Below are positions 1 to 10,612 of a stretch of DNA of 64,000 nt, piece by piece. Origin of the DNA: Siphonodentalium dalli (lineage: Eukaryota > Mollusca > Scaphopoda > Gadilida > Siphonodentaliidae); assembly GCA_032622095.1 (NCBI GenBank), contig CP136061.1, forward strand, positions 3,472,001 to 3,536,000. Direction: 5' to 3'. Made by a program: the position numbers and the translations under genes. Every line of letters starts with the position of its first letter. The stretch's first letter is position 1. The notes below the pieces were generated by a model. It ran no database searches, had not been told where the DNA came from, and saw only the letters and a program-made list of their open reading frames with translations.

Positions 1-627
1 ATTATATCCGATGGATCGATGTATATAGCATCTGGTGCGAAAATGTGAATAGCCGTGTGCGTGACGTGAGCGTTACCTGCAGTACGGGCGTTACCTAGTT
101 TATATGAATAAGTCTAAGGCAAATAATTGTTAACAATTTGCCAACAAGTGCATATTAAGAATATTCGAGAGAACTTTTGTTTCTCGTGCACTATATTATT
201 TAAATGAATAGTTTAGCCCGGTTTAGCGACTGTATGGACGATTAAAGTAAAATTGTTTGAGCGCAATCGTAATTTGCTATATGCCGACAACAGGCAAGTT
301 AAACTGGTTGGGAAGACATCATGAAGAACTCGAAACATCTAATGGAAATTTATCTAATCCTTCCATTTTACGTTTTTACTGCGCCTTCTTTCCGGTGGGT
401 CTACTAGCGGATAATTGAACAATAAAACTATACAGATAACTCAGTACTTACTTTGAAGTGACAATTCCGTCGGCCATTTGTACACTACAAATAGTAACCA
501 CGTGACAGTATTTGGTGGCCCTGGAAGTGGGTTTATGAGAAATAATATAATTTTGTATGAAAGCCGCCATCTTGGATTTCAAATTTGAATCCATCCGCAC
601 ACACTGCAGCCCTCATTTATTGGTGAA

Positions 628-732
628 ATGTTTGAAATGAAAATAATTTTATCTACACAATACGAGACATTTACTATAACTCTGTGTCTTTCCTTCTTCT
701 TTATCATTCTATTCATTGGTCAGCAAAAATAA
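628..732 (+). other. Hydrophobic mini-ORF, possible but unproven leader exon
   Basis: A 34-codon ORF with a second ATG at 637. After about 15 residues it runs into a strongly hydrophobic stretch (LCLSFFFIILFIG) and stops at TAA 730-732. The same ORF is present at 43520-43624 in copy B. It could be a signal-peptide start lying upstream of the first microexon, but I see no good GT donor at a suitable place, only a weak GTCAGC. It may be a chance product of a pyrimidine-rich tract. Conservation says little, because the surrounding non-coding DNA is equally conserved. Confidence 0.12.
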
Positions 733-1239
733 ACTCCTTCCTAAGTTGAGCTACAGTGTGACTGATACTTTCATTTTTATTACTAATAACTAAGAAATAA
801 CGAGATTGCGCATATCGAAACCAATGTTATATGTGGTTGTTACTTACAGTGGAATTACCAATCAAAGTCCAATTAGTCCAAAAAGATACACAACATTAAT
901 CAATATATTCAAAAGTGTACAGAAAACATTGGAAAAAAAGGTCAAAGCATTTGTTGGTTGACAAATCACTGTACCAGTTTGTTTCCATAACAATTGTTTC
1001 AATACACGAAATGTCATTATTGTGAAGTTATCAATAATATTAAATATAAGAACATAGTTGATATATTTCTCCATGTTCTTCTTGGGGATGATTGTTTTAC
1101 AGACTTGAATTATTTGCAAATTTGCCCACTACGAATGTCATGGTATTAAAGTATCTTTGTCAGTTTTGACAACCCAATTAGTACAAATTTCAGAAATGTT
1201 CAGCTCACCAACAAAAAGAAAATTAAAAATACTTGCAAT

Positions 1240-1372
1240 CATGGTCATTCGTATCACGCCAATCACGGTCATTCGTATCAGGCAGGCACCGCGGAAATCC
1301 TCGTATCACGCCAATCACGTCATTCGTATCACGCCAATCACGTCATTCGTATCACGCAGGCACCGCGGAAAT
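1240..1372. repeat. 24-bp tandem repeat, short array
   Basis: About five imperfect units of the motif GGTCATTCGTATCACGCCAA, two of them interrupted by a GCAGGCACCGCGGAAATCC segment. The same motif forms a longer, more regular array at 44017-44175 in copy B, so the array has changed length since the duplication. ORFs read across it are artefacts of the repeat. Confidence 0.85.
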
Positions 1373-1599
1373 CCATAAACTCATTCCTTAGTTAAACGTT
1401 CACCCATTACTGAGAACGCTCTTTATTATCTATCGATTTATGGCGACAGATTGAAGCACTTACGCTCTTTATACTAGTTGACAAGTATGGTACAATTATA
1501 TCTAAATCTTTACAAACACATTTTCGTTTTAAAACACATATATTTTGGACAGTCAAAATATATTAAAAAGTTTCTCTTATCGCGGATTCCAACACTATT

Positions 1600-1720
1600 C
1601 CGCTATATATTTGTCCCCCGGAAATCAATTTCGGGGGACTGTATAAATCAGCGATGTCCGTCCGCCCGTTCGTCCTTCTGGACGTCCGTCCCAGATGGGT
1701 TCGGGTGATAACTTTAGTTT
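1600..1720. repeat. GTCC-rich dispersed repeat with short hairpin
   Basis: A short inverted repeat (CCCCCGGAAAT / ATTTCGGGGG) is followed by a GTCCGTCCG-type microsatellite. It is repeated in copy B at about 46400-46500. It looks like one end of an old dispersed element. The stretch 1720-2460 that follows is non-coding duplicated sequence with nothing else recognised. Confidence 0.4.
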
Positions 1721-2479
1721 CAGTTGTCTGATTCTTTTGAAATTCTGTATGTATATTAGCCAAATGAAAATACATGTCAAGTTCGAATTTGGATTCAGTC
1801 CAGCTATGTTACCGAAGTTATGGTCGTTGGCGACTTAGAATTTGACAGGGTTATTTGTGTTTCCGGGTGATAGCTTTAGTTATAGTTGTTTGTTTTCAAA
1901 TTTACTCATGTGAAAAGACAGACCAAGTTCAAATTTAGGTTCTGCCTGCCCATTGTTACCGCAAATATAGTCATTGTCGACTTACAATTTTTCAGATTTA
2001 TTTTTATTTTTTGGCAATGCCAATTTGAGGTCATATTTCGACTTTAAGAGGTTTTTTTCCCGATTCGGTTATATGTATGTAGCTCAGTTATGAGACAATA
2101 CACACGTATGCTATCCCTATAATATATTTCGACAAAGCTCCTCCGCTCCTAATGAAGCCAGTGGCTTCAAGACACCGTTTCTGTGGACAATGTGGCAGAG
2201 CGGCCTTTTATTTAGTCCTAAGATAATACAGTTTGGTACATTCAATCACAAAGTGGAATTCATTGTTCTTGTCTCATCCAGAGTTAGCTACACCCAGCAG
2301 AATTAACAAAATGTTCATCACTTCTTTCACGCATCACACATAAGGCCTCAGTGCCGATCAAATTAGAAATCAGACTCAGTATTTTACGACCCTCTTTTCT
2401 AATGACCCACCCAAATATCTCCCAATTTATTACATGATCCTACCTTTATTCCATTCAATAAACCCGTTCTATAAATAGA

Positions 2480-2625
2480 GGATCTCACATGAGTTTCTAT
2501 TTTATACGGAATTTATCAACCGAGTTCACTAAATTCGATTTGAGCCGAGGTTTACCGAGGCTCAAATAGAATTTAGAGGACGAGGTTGATAAATTAGGTA
2601 TAATATAGGACGAGTGTGAGATACC
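2480..2625. mobile_element. Hairpin MITE, copy A only
   Basis: An approximately 146-bp near-palindrome. The left arm begins GGATCTCACATGAGTTTCTA and reads as the inverse of the right arm, which ends GAGTGTGAGATACC. The centre is rich in CCGAGG. It falls in a part of copy A with no counterpart in copy B, which suggests insertion after or near the duplication. No coding capacity. Confidence 0.7.
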
Positions 2626-3154
2626 TTTTATCACATGATCAAATAAACCCGAAGCAACGCGAAATATTCATCGAAAACATCAATCATAAACTACAGCGAT
2701 CGCAAGTTATTTGAAGAACGCCGTGACGTCATCGCACGCGCTGATATTAAACGTGTCTATTACCGATAATTATGAAACTGCTTTTATGGGCAAATTATGT
2801 GATAAATTGTGATATTAAACGTTCGTTTAGTAACAGGAAATAGTGCCAGTCGACATTTGACTTCGGTTTGTCGTCTGTTTACATTCCGTACGCTACGTCT
2901 CAAAATACTATGGATTCCAATATGTTTCCAACAGTCTCTAATGAATGAAGAGTTTGAAAAGTTATTTCATTATATATACGCCATTAAATATGTCAAGGAG
3001 TCTTTATTTATCTGGAACTATTTCTTTACGCGGACGAGCAAACAATAGTTATGTGAAACGTCGTCGCATGTACTTTTGAAGTCGACGTTAGTATCACGTC
3101 CCGTTTGTTGATTTAAGTATGTTTTTGTATGTAGGTTTTGGATCATGTAATCAA

Positions 3155-3307
3155 TAGAATCTACAACTCTTCCCCAGTTTATAGCGGAATTTACAAAACT
3201 TGTCCAGTAAACTAGGTCTGAACCTCGCCAAAGGCTCGGTCCAACCCTAATTTATTGGACTCGTTTTGTAGATTCCGCTATAAACTGGAGACTCGTTGTA
3301 GATCCTA
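3155..3307. mobile_element. Hairpin MITE, copy A only
   Basis: An approximately 153-bp palindrome. The left arm begins TAGAATCTACAACTCTTCCC and the right arm ends with its near-complement (GAGTCGTTGTAGATCCTA-like). Its central loop resembles that of the element at 2480-2625 in layout, a pair of CGAGG/CCTCG-like blocks, so the two may belong to related families. Between the two elements (2626-3154) I see only non-coding sequence. Confidence 0.7.
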
Positions 3308-5087
3308 TAATTAACCATCTCCCAATATATAAAACGTGACGAATGTCTAGATTTGTTCTTGCAAAAAATATTATCATTTTAGTTTGGGAAAAATTAGTTT
3401 TCAACTACGATGCTTTTTTGTGTTATCAAAGAAATATAGAGCTAGGTGCATACTTTCTTGGCCATCGGCAACTATAATAGTATCATCTGCATATAATAGA
3501 TCAACAACTTCATGTATGTGCCGAACTGTTTTGACATAAACTGTTTATGTAACAGAGTCTGCATATCTCAGTTTGCAAAAAAGACTCTATATATCATTTA
3601 TAGAACAATAAACTAAGAGAGTGGACAATTTTTGTCCTTGTCTCACCCCTGCATCACGCATACAATAATCGCTGCTCTTGCTATTTTATATAATAAAAGA
3701 CTTAATACTACTATACAGGCTCTTGATGTTAAAATATTTACCCGTGATCCAATTTCTAATTAGTTTCACCCATAATCCATTCCGCCGTACAGCACCGAAG
3801 GATCAGCACACCATTACATCGATGTTCTAATGAACCATTTCTGGGGTTTTTTTTGGTGGGCAGCTTGGTTTGAATCACTAGTTGTTAATATATTTGGGCC
3901 TTAATTTTGTCGTCTGTTGTTTTATGGGATCCCTGCTATAAAAACACTAATGAGATGATTTTTTTAAGAATTCACCTAGAAATAAGATTATCACATCTAG
4001 GAGTAAGGTAGCTCTCATTCCAACCAGTCACTTCACTTGCACTCCGCTAATTTCGGTTTCCATTGCTTATTATTGACGGTTGAGACACACTATTTTAGCA
4101 CTGGATTTATTTGAGCACGTGCAACGAAACAAGTCAATTCATTGGATCACACTGTAACACTATAACAAACAATTCAACGTTGAAGATGGAGCATGGCCTG
4201 CCATTTAAATGTGCCATATGCTATACACGCTTACATTATAGATAGATTGATATGGTTTATTGACAAAGTGCATACAATAATATTAAGGTAGTTAAATATG
4301 AAATAAAGATATGGATACTGAATAGCACTCAGTCGACGCATTGTAATTTGGTACGTTTCTATAGCAGTAAATAATTCGATTGTATCCATGAGGCCATTAA
4401 TATGATGTTTTGATGGCCAGATATTGACTTTCAAAAGAAGTTTCACCAATGAAAATCTCAGGTAAAGAGCGTTCAGACTTTCGTCAGATGCCATAAATAA
4501 CCACCAGTTGCACTCGGTACCGGAATTTAAAGGTGGATTATCTCTTTGTAAACATGTCCGGAAATGCTTCTATCGATTAATATTGATTTTAATTCGAATA
4601 TTTTCTGGTCTAAAAAGGTGTCGTTCAGCTAACGAACAATAGTGGTTACTGTTAACATAGACCAGAAATCATATTGTGCAATTTTGTCACAAATAAACGT
4701 TAATTATACCCATTATCGCTTATAACTATGGAATAAAACAATACAACCAATCAATATGGGACGTTTGACGTTCGGTACGTATTCATAGGAACAGCCTAAT
4801 GCTCTCTATCGCTACACTGTATCACCCGAATGGTCTGTTCTAAAAATAGACAAATAAACGGTCCCAATAAAATATTGGAAATAAAATCAATATTAATTGA
4901 TAGAAGCCTTTCCGGACAGGGGTTTTCAGTTCATACTTATCATTTTATACCCACGCAACTATTTCAAATTTGTTATTTAAAGAGATAATCCATCTTTAAA
5001 TGTAAATGAAAATAACTGCTGCAAAATATATCTTTTGCAGTTGTTTTTGATAATTTATTAATACATTTTTATTTAATGTTTTTTCAG

Positions 5088-5117
5088 AAAAGAGGCCTTT
5101 GGGGTTCCGTACAAAAT
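5088..5117 (+). CDS. Microexon A1, dibasic lead exon (KRGLWGSVQN)
   Basis: A 30-nt phase-0 exon coding for ten residues, KRGLWGSVQN. The acceptor is a T-rich tract ending TTTTTTCAG and the donor is GTAAGTAAC. It is the paralogue of 52157-52198 in copy B. The first ten or so bases and both flanking introns match that copy closely, but the rest of the exon differs and is 12 nt shorter. The leading Lys-Arg is a typical furin/prohormone-convertase cleavage site, so the mature peptide would start at Gly. This is inferred. No signal-peptide exon is visible upstream. The function is unknown; a precursor of a secreted amphipathic peptide is the best reading. Confidence 0.55.
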
Positions 5118-5329
5118 GTAAGTAACTAAACACATATGATTCATATATACGTCACTTGATCCAACCAATGACATGAAAAATGTATACTTTAATCCTTCCA
5201 TGACTGGAGCTTCCTCAAATCTTGCAAAAACCTTGTGCAGCTTCTTTTAAGGATTTTGATTTGTTAAAAATGCATAAATCGCTGGTGTTTTTCATGTGAT
5301 ATACAATATCTTCAATTCGTTTAGTTGGT

Positions 5330-5500
5330 ATATAAGGTTTATAAGATAAAAGGTTTATAAGATATGAGGTTGTATAAGATATAATGTATATAATATAAAA
5401 GGTTTATAAGATATGAGGTTGTATAAGATATAATGTATATAATATAAAAGGTTTATAAGATATGAGGTTGTATAAGATATAATGTATATAATATTTTATG
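5330..5500. repeat. AT-rich tandem repeat, about 49-bp unit, three copies
   Basis: Three near-identical units around GGTTTATAAGATATGAGGTT, lying in the intron after microexon A1. Copy B has only a collapsed remnant here (about 52405-52445), so the array expanded in copy A. Confidence 0.85.
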
Positions 5501-5534
5501 AAACTCACTAGTCTGCGACTCGTTGTGAATCTTG

Positions 5535-6925
5535 GCGTGGTCAAGATAGTATCCGAAATAAATACTATTTTATCAATATAATCATTATCCAAGGGCAACT
5601 TATATATATCCTGTTATCGTTGTTGTTGTTGTGGTTCTTGCTCTACGGAAAATTGAATCATACAACTTCCCTAACCCCAAACACCGGATGGTCGGATGAC
5701 AAAATATGTAGTGACTCTTTAATTAAGAACTATGGATTCTCATACTTTTTTTTCATAGTGAAACACTTCATCAAAATGCGATGGCTATTTACTTGTCCAT
5801 ATCGCTGATAAGCGACCTTTTCATGAAATGTATTCTTTAATATTACCAGCTTTCAAAACGTGTCCACATGGACAGACGGCTATCATCATAAATACTTACG
5901 TATGTATACATGGTACATAGCTTTAAAATTCATTTATTGCTAAATTCTGATTCACTAAACTCTTTGGAAATCACTGGAACCAATATGTGATTACAACATA
6001 GAACTGATGAGAATTAAAGATACACGGTCCAAATCAATGGTCCTAAATCACTATCCCTTTAGGCCCGATGAGAAAAATAAATATCCTATATGTATACATA
6101 TGTATGTATCGTATATAAGTAGTTGACAATGATTAGCATTGATTCTTGATAGTTACTCTAATCTGATAACTAGGTGGTCCTAGGTAAATTGCAATGTTTT
6201 GTTATTGGAATCTGACGATATTGGGATCATTGAGTTGGACTGTGTACTTTTAATTTAATTATAATTATTTAAGGGCATGTTCATGTATATATGCATAAGT
6301 TATCATATAGTAATACTCACAAGTGGGACAGAAGACAAGTCCATGTGCACCAAAGCCTACCACTCGATAATATAATGTTACAACTAAAAACCCATATTGC
6401 TAGAGTAGAAACAAGCTGGTAAATCCGAATAAACGAAGAATGAAATTCACAGGTGAAATGTCACAAACAAATTGAATCCCCGAGAACGAATAAACTAAAC
6501 CTGTTATCCTCCTGGCAGACAACATATGACCTGAAGTAGAACCGTGTTTTTACAGTTTTTGCCCGTGCACATGAGCTGGTCTCCCCGCCCTGCTTTGAGC
6601 TTCGCGTGAATTTATATACGCTGACCTGTCCTGGCCAGTTAATATATGAGTGTACGATCAGTTTGACCTATATTTATTCCCCGACCACTAACTGCAGGGG
6701 CGCGAGCTGGTGGGGCCCCTCCGGTTGCAGCTCGTGTGCCATCGCCCGGGCTGGGTTGGGGTGCTTATCGGGGTCGCGGTGCTGCGGTGGCTGGTTGGGA
6801 TAATTTTGTTGATATATATATGTATGTTTGTATTTGAACGCAGTGGGCAGGCGGGTCAGTGGAGCAATGTAGCACTCTATACCACTAGTTGTGGTCATTT
6901 AAGTGAATAAACGATATATAATTAT
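5535..6925. other. Copy-A-specific 1.4-kb segment with a GC-rich island
   Basis: The alignment with copy B breaks at about 5535 and resumes at about 6925, matching 52475-52485. The extra DNA is AT-rich except for 6570-6870, which is much richer in GC and contains GGGGCGCGAGCTGG and CGGGGTCGCGGTGCTGCGG. Short ORFs exist on both strands of the island, but none resembles a known family. It is probably an inserted element whose GC-rich part was its 5' region. No TIR, tail or target duplication was identified. Confidence 0.45.
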
Positions 6926-7256
6926 CAAATTCGATTCATAAAATCTCATATCCCAACATACCTCGCTGCAGATCCTCTATATATGCTTTACAGTAAAATA
7001 GCTCTGAATGGCCGGAAAATAAACGACGTATCAATCGCTTGCCCCAGCGAGCAAATACAATTTGTTATTCGCTGTTACCTTCATATTTACCTTCATAGCA
7101 TTGTTACTGGCGAATCACAGTCGCGCGCTCTAACTGAACTGAAAGTCATTAAGACACTGTTCTATATTATTAATATTATTAATGCAAATGTTATTAATGT
7201 TATTTGACTTTTCTCTATGTTGTTTTCTATATTAAACTTGCATATTAAGGTACCTT

Positions 7257-7330
7257 GGGCAAACATTAATGGTGAGTGAAATGGGGACAGCTTACAAACA
7301 TTAATGGTGAGTGAAATGGGGACAGCTTTT
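7257..7330. repeat. Two-copy tandem repeat containing GGTGAGT
   Basis: Two copies of about 35 bp (AACATTAATGGTGAGTGAAA core). In copy B the same site has four copies (52792-52915). Each unit carries ATGGTGAGTG, which looks like a splice donor, and units end in GGGGACAG, which looks like an acceptor. The piece between them is not a multiple of three and lacks a pyrimidine tract, so I do not call an exon. The stretch 7331-9206 is intron-like sequence shared with copy B, with no gene recognised. Confidence 0.7.
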
Positions 7331-9206
7331 TTCATAGAAGGTAGTCAGTTGGCAATAAACTGATTCGTTTCCGTCTACATTTTTATTGCAAAACTAGAGA
7401 ACACAACGGCAATTGAAATAACAAAATGCACATAATAAAAAGGAAACCTACGGCTTTTGACAGACGACGAAAATTATCTTATTCGTGGGTACAAGAAAAT
7501 ACCGAGTTTTCACTTGCGTTAAACTACACAGGAACGTATACAACACATAGAACATATCAACTGAAAAAATCTGATTATACCTTGATTCAGATCACTCTTG
7601 GTAGGAACAGTTAACCTATATCATAACCATTGATGTTCATCAATTGGGTCATTGTTATGTTGTCTCACCGAAGGTGATATATGTGTTCATAAAAGTTAAC
7701 AAGATGTGACACAATTTACGTTTTATGCATTAAGATAATATATTTTGTTGCTACATGTTGCTCTAGATAATTATAAATTGTTCATTCGAAACTAATGCCA
7801 TTGTGCACGACGACGCATGGTACATCGCACTCTTGAATAGACACGAGGTTCCGGTTCAATCTAAGGCAAATGAGTGTATATGACAACATAGAGTCACATT
7901 CCCACAGGAAGGTGTGTTAGTTAGACTGTGGAACAACTGAACAGGCTTGGTGTTTGTAAGTAATTGTGAGAAAATGCAAACACCGGGAAAATATGATTTC
8001 TGACCAGACACCCTCCACGACCCTGCACGATGAATTTGTCGTCAGAGTCCACCTGCTTCGGTAGGAAAACAAATTTACTTTACAAACAGAAAGTTTTTTT
8101 TTCTCCAAAAACAAACACATGTTGCACCAGTTAAATGGATATGTACTCAATTGTTGTTGTTGGTTTCTATAGTCTCTGAGTCGTAGAATAGGGTAACCAG
8201 ATTTCCATTATTTGAAAGTTTGTTGAATACGAAGTAATGTTAAGGATGGCAGATTAGCCGGAATGCGAAAATACCAATTGTCGTTGTCGAGTAATTTTTG
8301 GACAGTTTTCAAGCAAATGTATCAAATACATGTTATATTATATGCATACTAGTCCCATATACTAATTTAAGTCATTGTACAATCACTAGTCAGTGTGTGG
8401 CTTGAGTTTACGCCCTGTGTCAACATAATTGTTTATACGATCATCCGTGCCACGCATTGCCAAATCCAATGTCAGTGAATCAATTTTAATTACGTCTTGT
8501 ACACGGAAATTCGTAATTTAATTTATAGCTCCAGCCACATATTAAAGTTATATCAAATTATTAACTTTGATTTTAAGATAACCTATTAACCTGAACGTCT
8601 ACACAATACATCTTCGACTCAAATTACTTAGTTTTCTACATATGATTGCTATTAGACCGTTGTTATCACCATGAATTTATTGAAAATGGCGTACAGTACC
8701 CCTTCAACCCGTTCTATACTGAATGGATACTAAACATGGGAACGGTAAATTATTCATTAGGACAGCATACATAACAGATAAATAGATATATTAATTACAG
8801 ATACAACAAGGACGGAATGATTCGTATTCATTGATCGGAATTGTTCATATAGTAAGTTCAACAAATGACTATAGGTCGTTTGTTGAACTTAGTATCTGAA
8901 CATTTCCGAAGGGAACGAATCGTCAATGAGTATTTAGCATAGGCAGATTGAATTGCTGTAGCTTTTTGGCGAATGTACTAGTTTGAAGATGCAACTCTGT
9001 ATGAAATATTGAGTTTGTGTCATGTCTATCAGTGTCTATGGAAAGTCAAACAATCAATCTCTGTGGGACATTAAATCAACTGTCAAATTGCAAGAAATAT
9101 ATTGACACTTCCATAGGCTAAGTACATATGCTTGCTTTCTTACCAAGATTATGAATAGTTGCAATTATCTAGACGATATGCTAATATCAACATGTTTGTT
9201 TCACAG

Positions 9207-9236
9207 GTAATCAACGACGGAACGAAGGCTGTAGTG
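9207..9236 (+). CDS. Microexon A2 (VINDGTKAVV)
   Basis: A 30-nt phase-0 exon, VINDGTKAVV, between TTTGTTTCACAG and GTAAGTTAGC. Its copy-B counterpart at 54811-54840 differs at five of 30 bases, changing three residues (I to Y, D to G, T to K). The 43 bases downstream differ at only about one position. The lack of a frame-disturbing indel and the good splice sites in both copies argue for a real exon. It would follow microexon A1 in the transcript and extend the same peptide. The function is unknown. Confidence 0.6.
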
Positions 9237-10579
9237 GTAAGTTAGCTAATCTAAATAAGTTGTGATTATCTGTCCCGGGACGACTGGTAGGAGTGATGGA
9301 TATTTATAAATTGCTTTTGACCGCACAGTTTTGAGATAAATGTGGTGACCATAAGAAATGGCAACGAAATCACTGCATTGTTTAACAATGCAAAGCACTC
9401 CGGGGTCAGGTTTTTTCTTTTGAGGCGTTAATTTGTCATCTTGCTAGTCCCCACCCCCGAGGAACACACATTCTGTATATGAGTATTTCATGTATTGGTT
9501 GACATGTATGGATTGAGAGAACCATAGTCTGTGGCTAGTGCAATTCCAGATGATGTGAGCCAACCAACTAATCATATTCAACAGTTGTCCAAGTTTCCTT
9601 TGACGTAAACCAGTTATATTGGTGGGAATAGATACTTGTTCACGTTGAAATGCGTTTCACTTACATGTCAATAGTGGACTTTCTGCATTTTTCACCCACT
9701 CATCTAAAATCACCGATAACGTTAATAAAATGTGACAGCAAACCAGTCTATTCAATAGAACAAATATGTGTTGTGAACTTCAAATGAGGTGTCAACTGAA
9801 CGCAGTAATGTATTATGAAGATATATTTTAACACAATGATTACATAATTTCATAAGAATAAGAACCCATTTGACCTCGGGAAGTTACTTCTGATAGGTTA
9901 TTCCGTCGTTCGGGAAAACGTTTACATGATTTCCGTAACTTCCGCTCCGCATTGTCGTATCGAAAGAAATTATATAATGTAATTGGTAATTGGTGAATTG
10001 GAAAATACATACATCACGAGACGTCCAGTGTAAGAAATGTTTAACAAATAAGTAATGTTTACGATTTACAATTACAATTACAACAAAAAACACAATACAA
10101 AATAAGGGATGCAAACAAAAGGGTGGGTCACTGCATACGAGATATCCACACATTTACAAAGGTATTGTCAGATAATGGACGGCCCCGTGAACAACATCAC
10201 GATAAGTTGGTTTCATGGATGATATTGTCCATCTATATCTAAACTACACCGTGTTCATATTAGCTTTGAGTATGTGATCACAATTGCATGGATATGTCAG
10301 TATGACGCTCGAGACACACTGTCATACAGTGGACACATTTAATGATTTTATCTCATGTACGATATATATAAGGGGTCCTATATTTATAATAGAAACAGTC
10401 TACGGTATCTGCGCAACATAAATTATATTATGCATCAATCAATACAATCTTGCGAGTATAGTAAACAAATGGAACATAATTTCACAGGAATATGTTTTAT
10501 AAGTAGAATCATTGGCAATACTCATCACTGGATTAAATGTAGTAGTTTGATTTTAACACGATCAATTTTATTGTTACAG

Positions 10580-10612
10580 GACGTTGTTCAGGACAAAGGC
10601 AAAGACATTGCT
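10580..10612 (+). CDS. Microexon A3 (DVVQDKGKDIA)
   Basis: A 33-nt phase-0 exon, DVVQDKGKDIA, preceded by TTTTATTGTTACAG and followed by GTAAGTGTAA. Family members with the same flanks are at 12994, 22522, 28344, 56932 and 57578. It differs from 57578-57610 at eight of 33 bases, while about 100 bases of the following intron are almost identical. Reading straight through the donor stays open to TAA at 10778-10780, so a retained-intron form with a 55-residue tail is possible. The 11-residue length equals about three turns of an alpha helix. Confidence 0.6.

Noticed and set aside
6674..6910. Overlapping ORFs on both strands in the GC-rich island
   Set aside because: Proline/glycine-rich translations explained by GC bias, with no homology recognised.
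7955..7980. GTAAGTAATT preceded by GAACAG (also at 53545), a possible 11-nt microexon
   Set aside because: The length is not a multiple of three and no pyrimidine tract precedes the AG.
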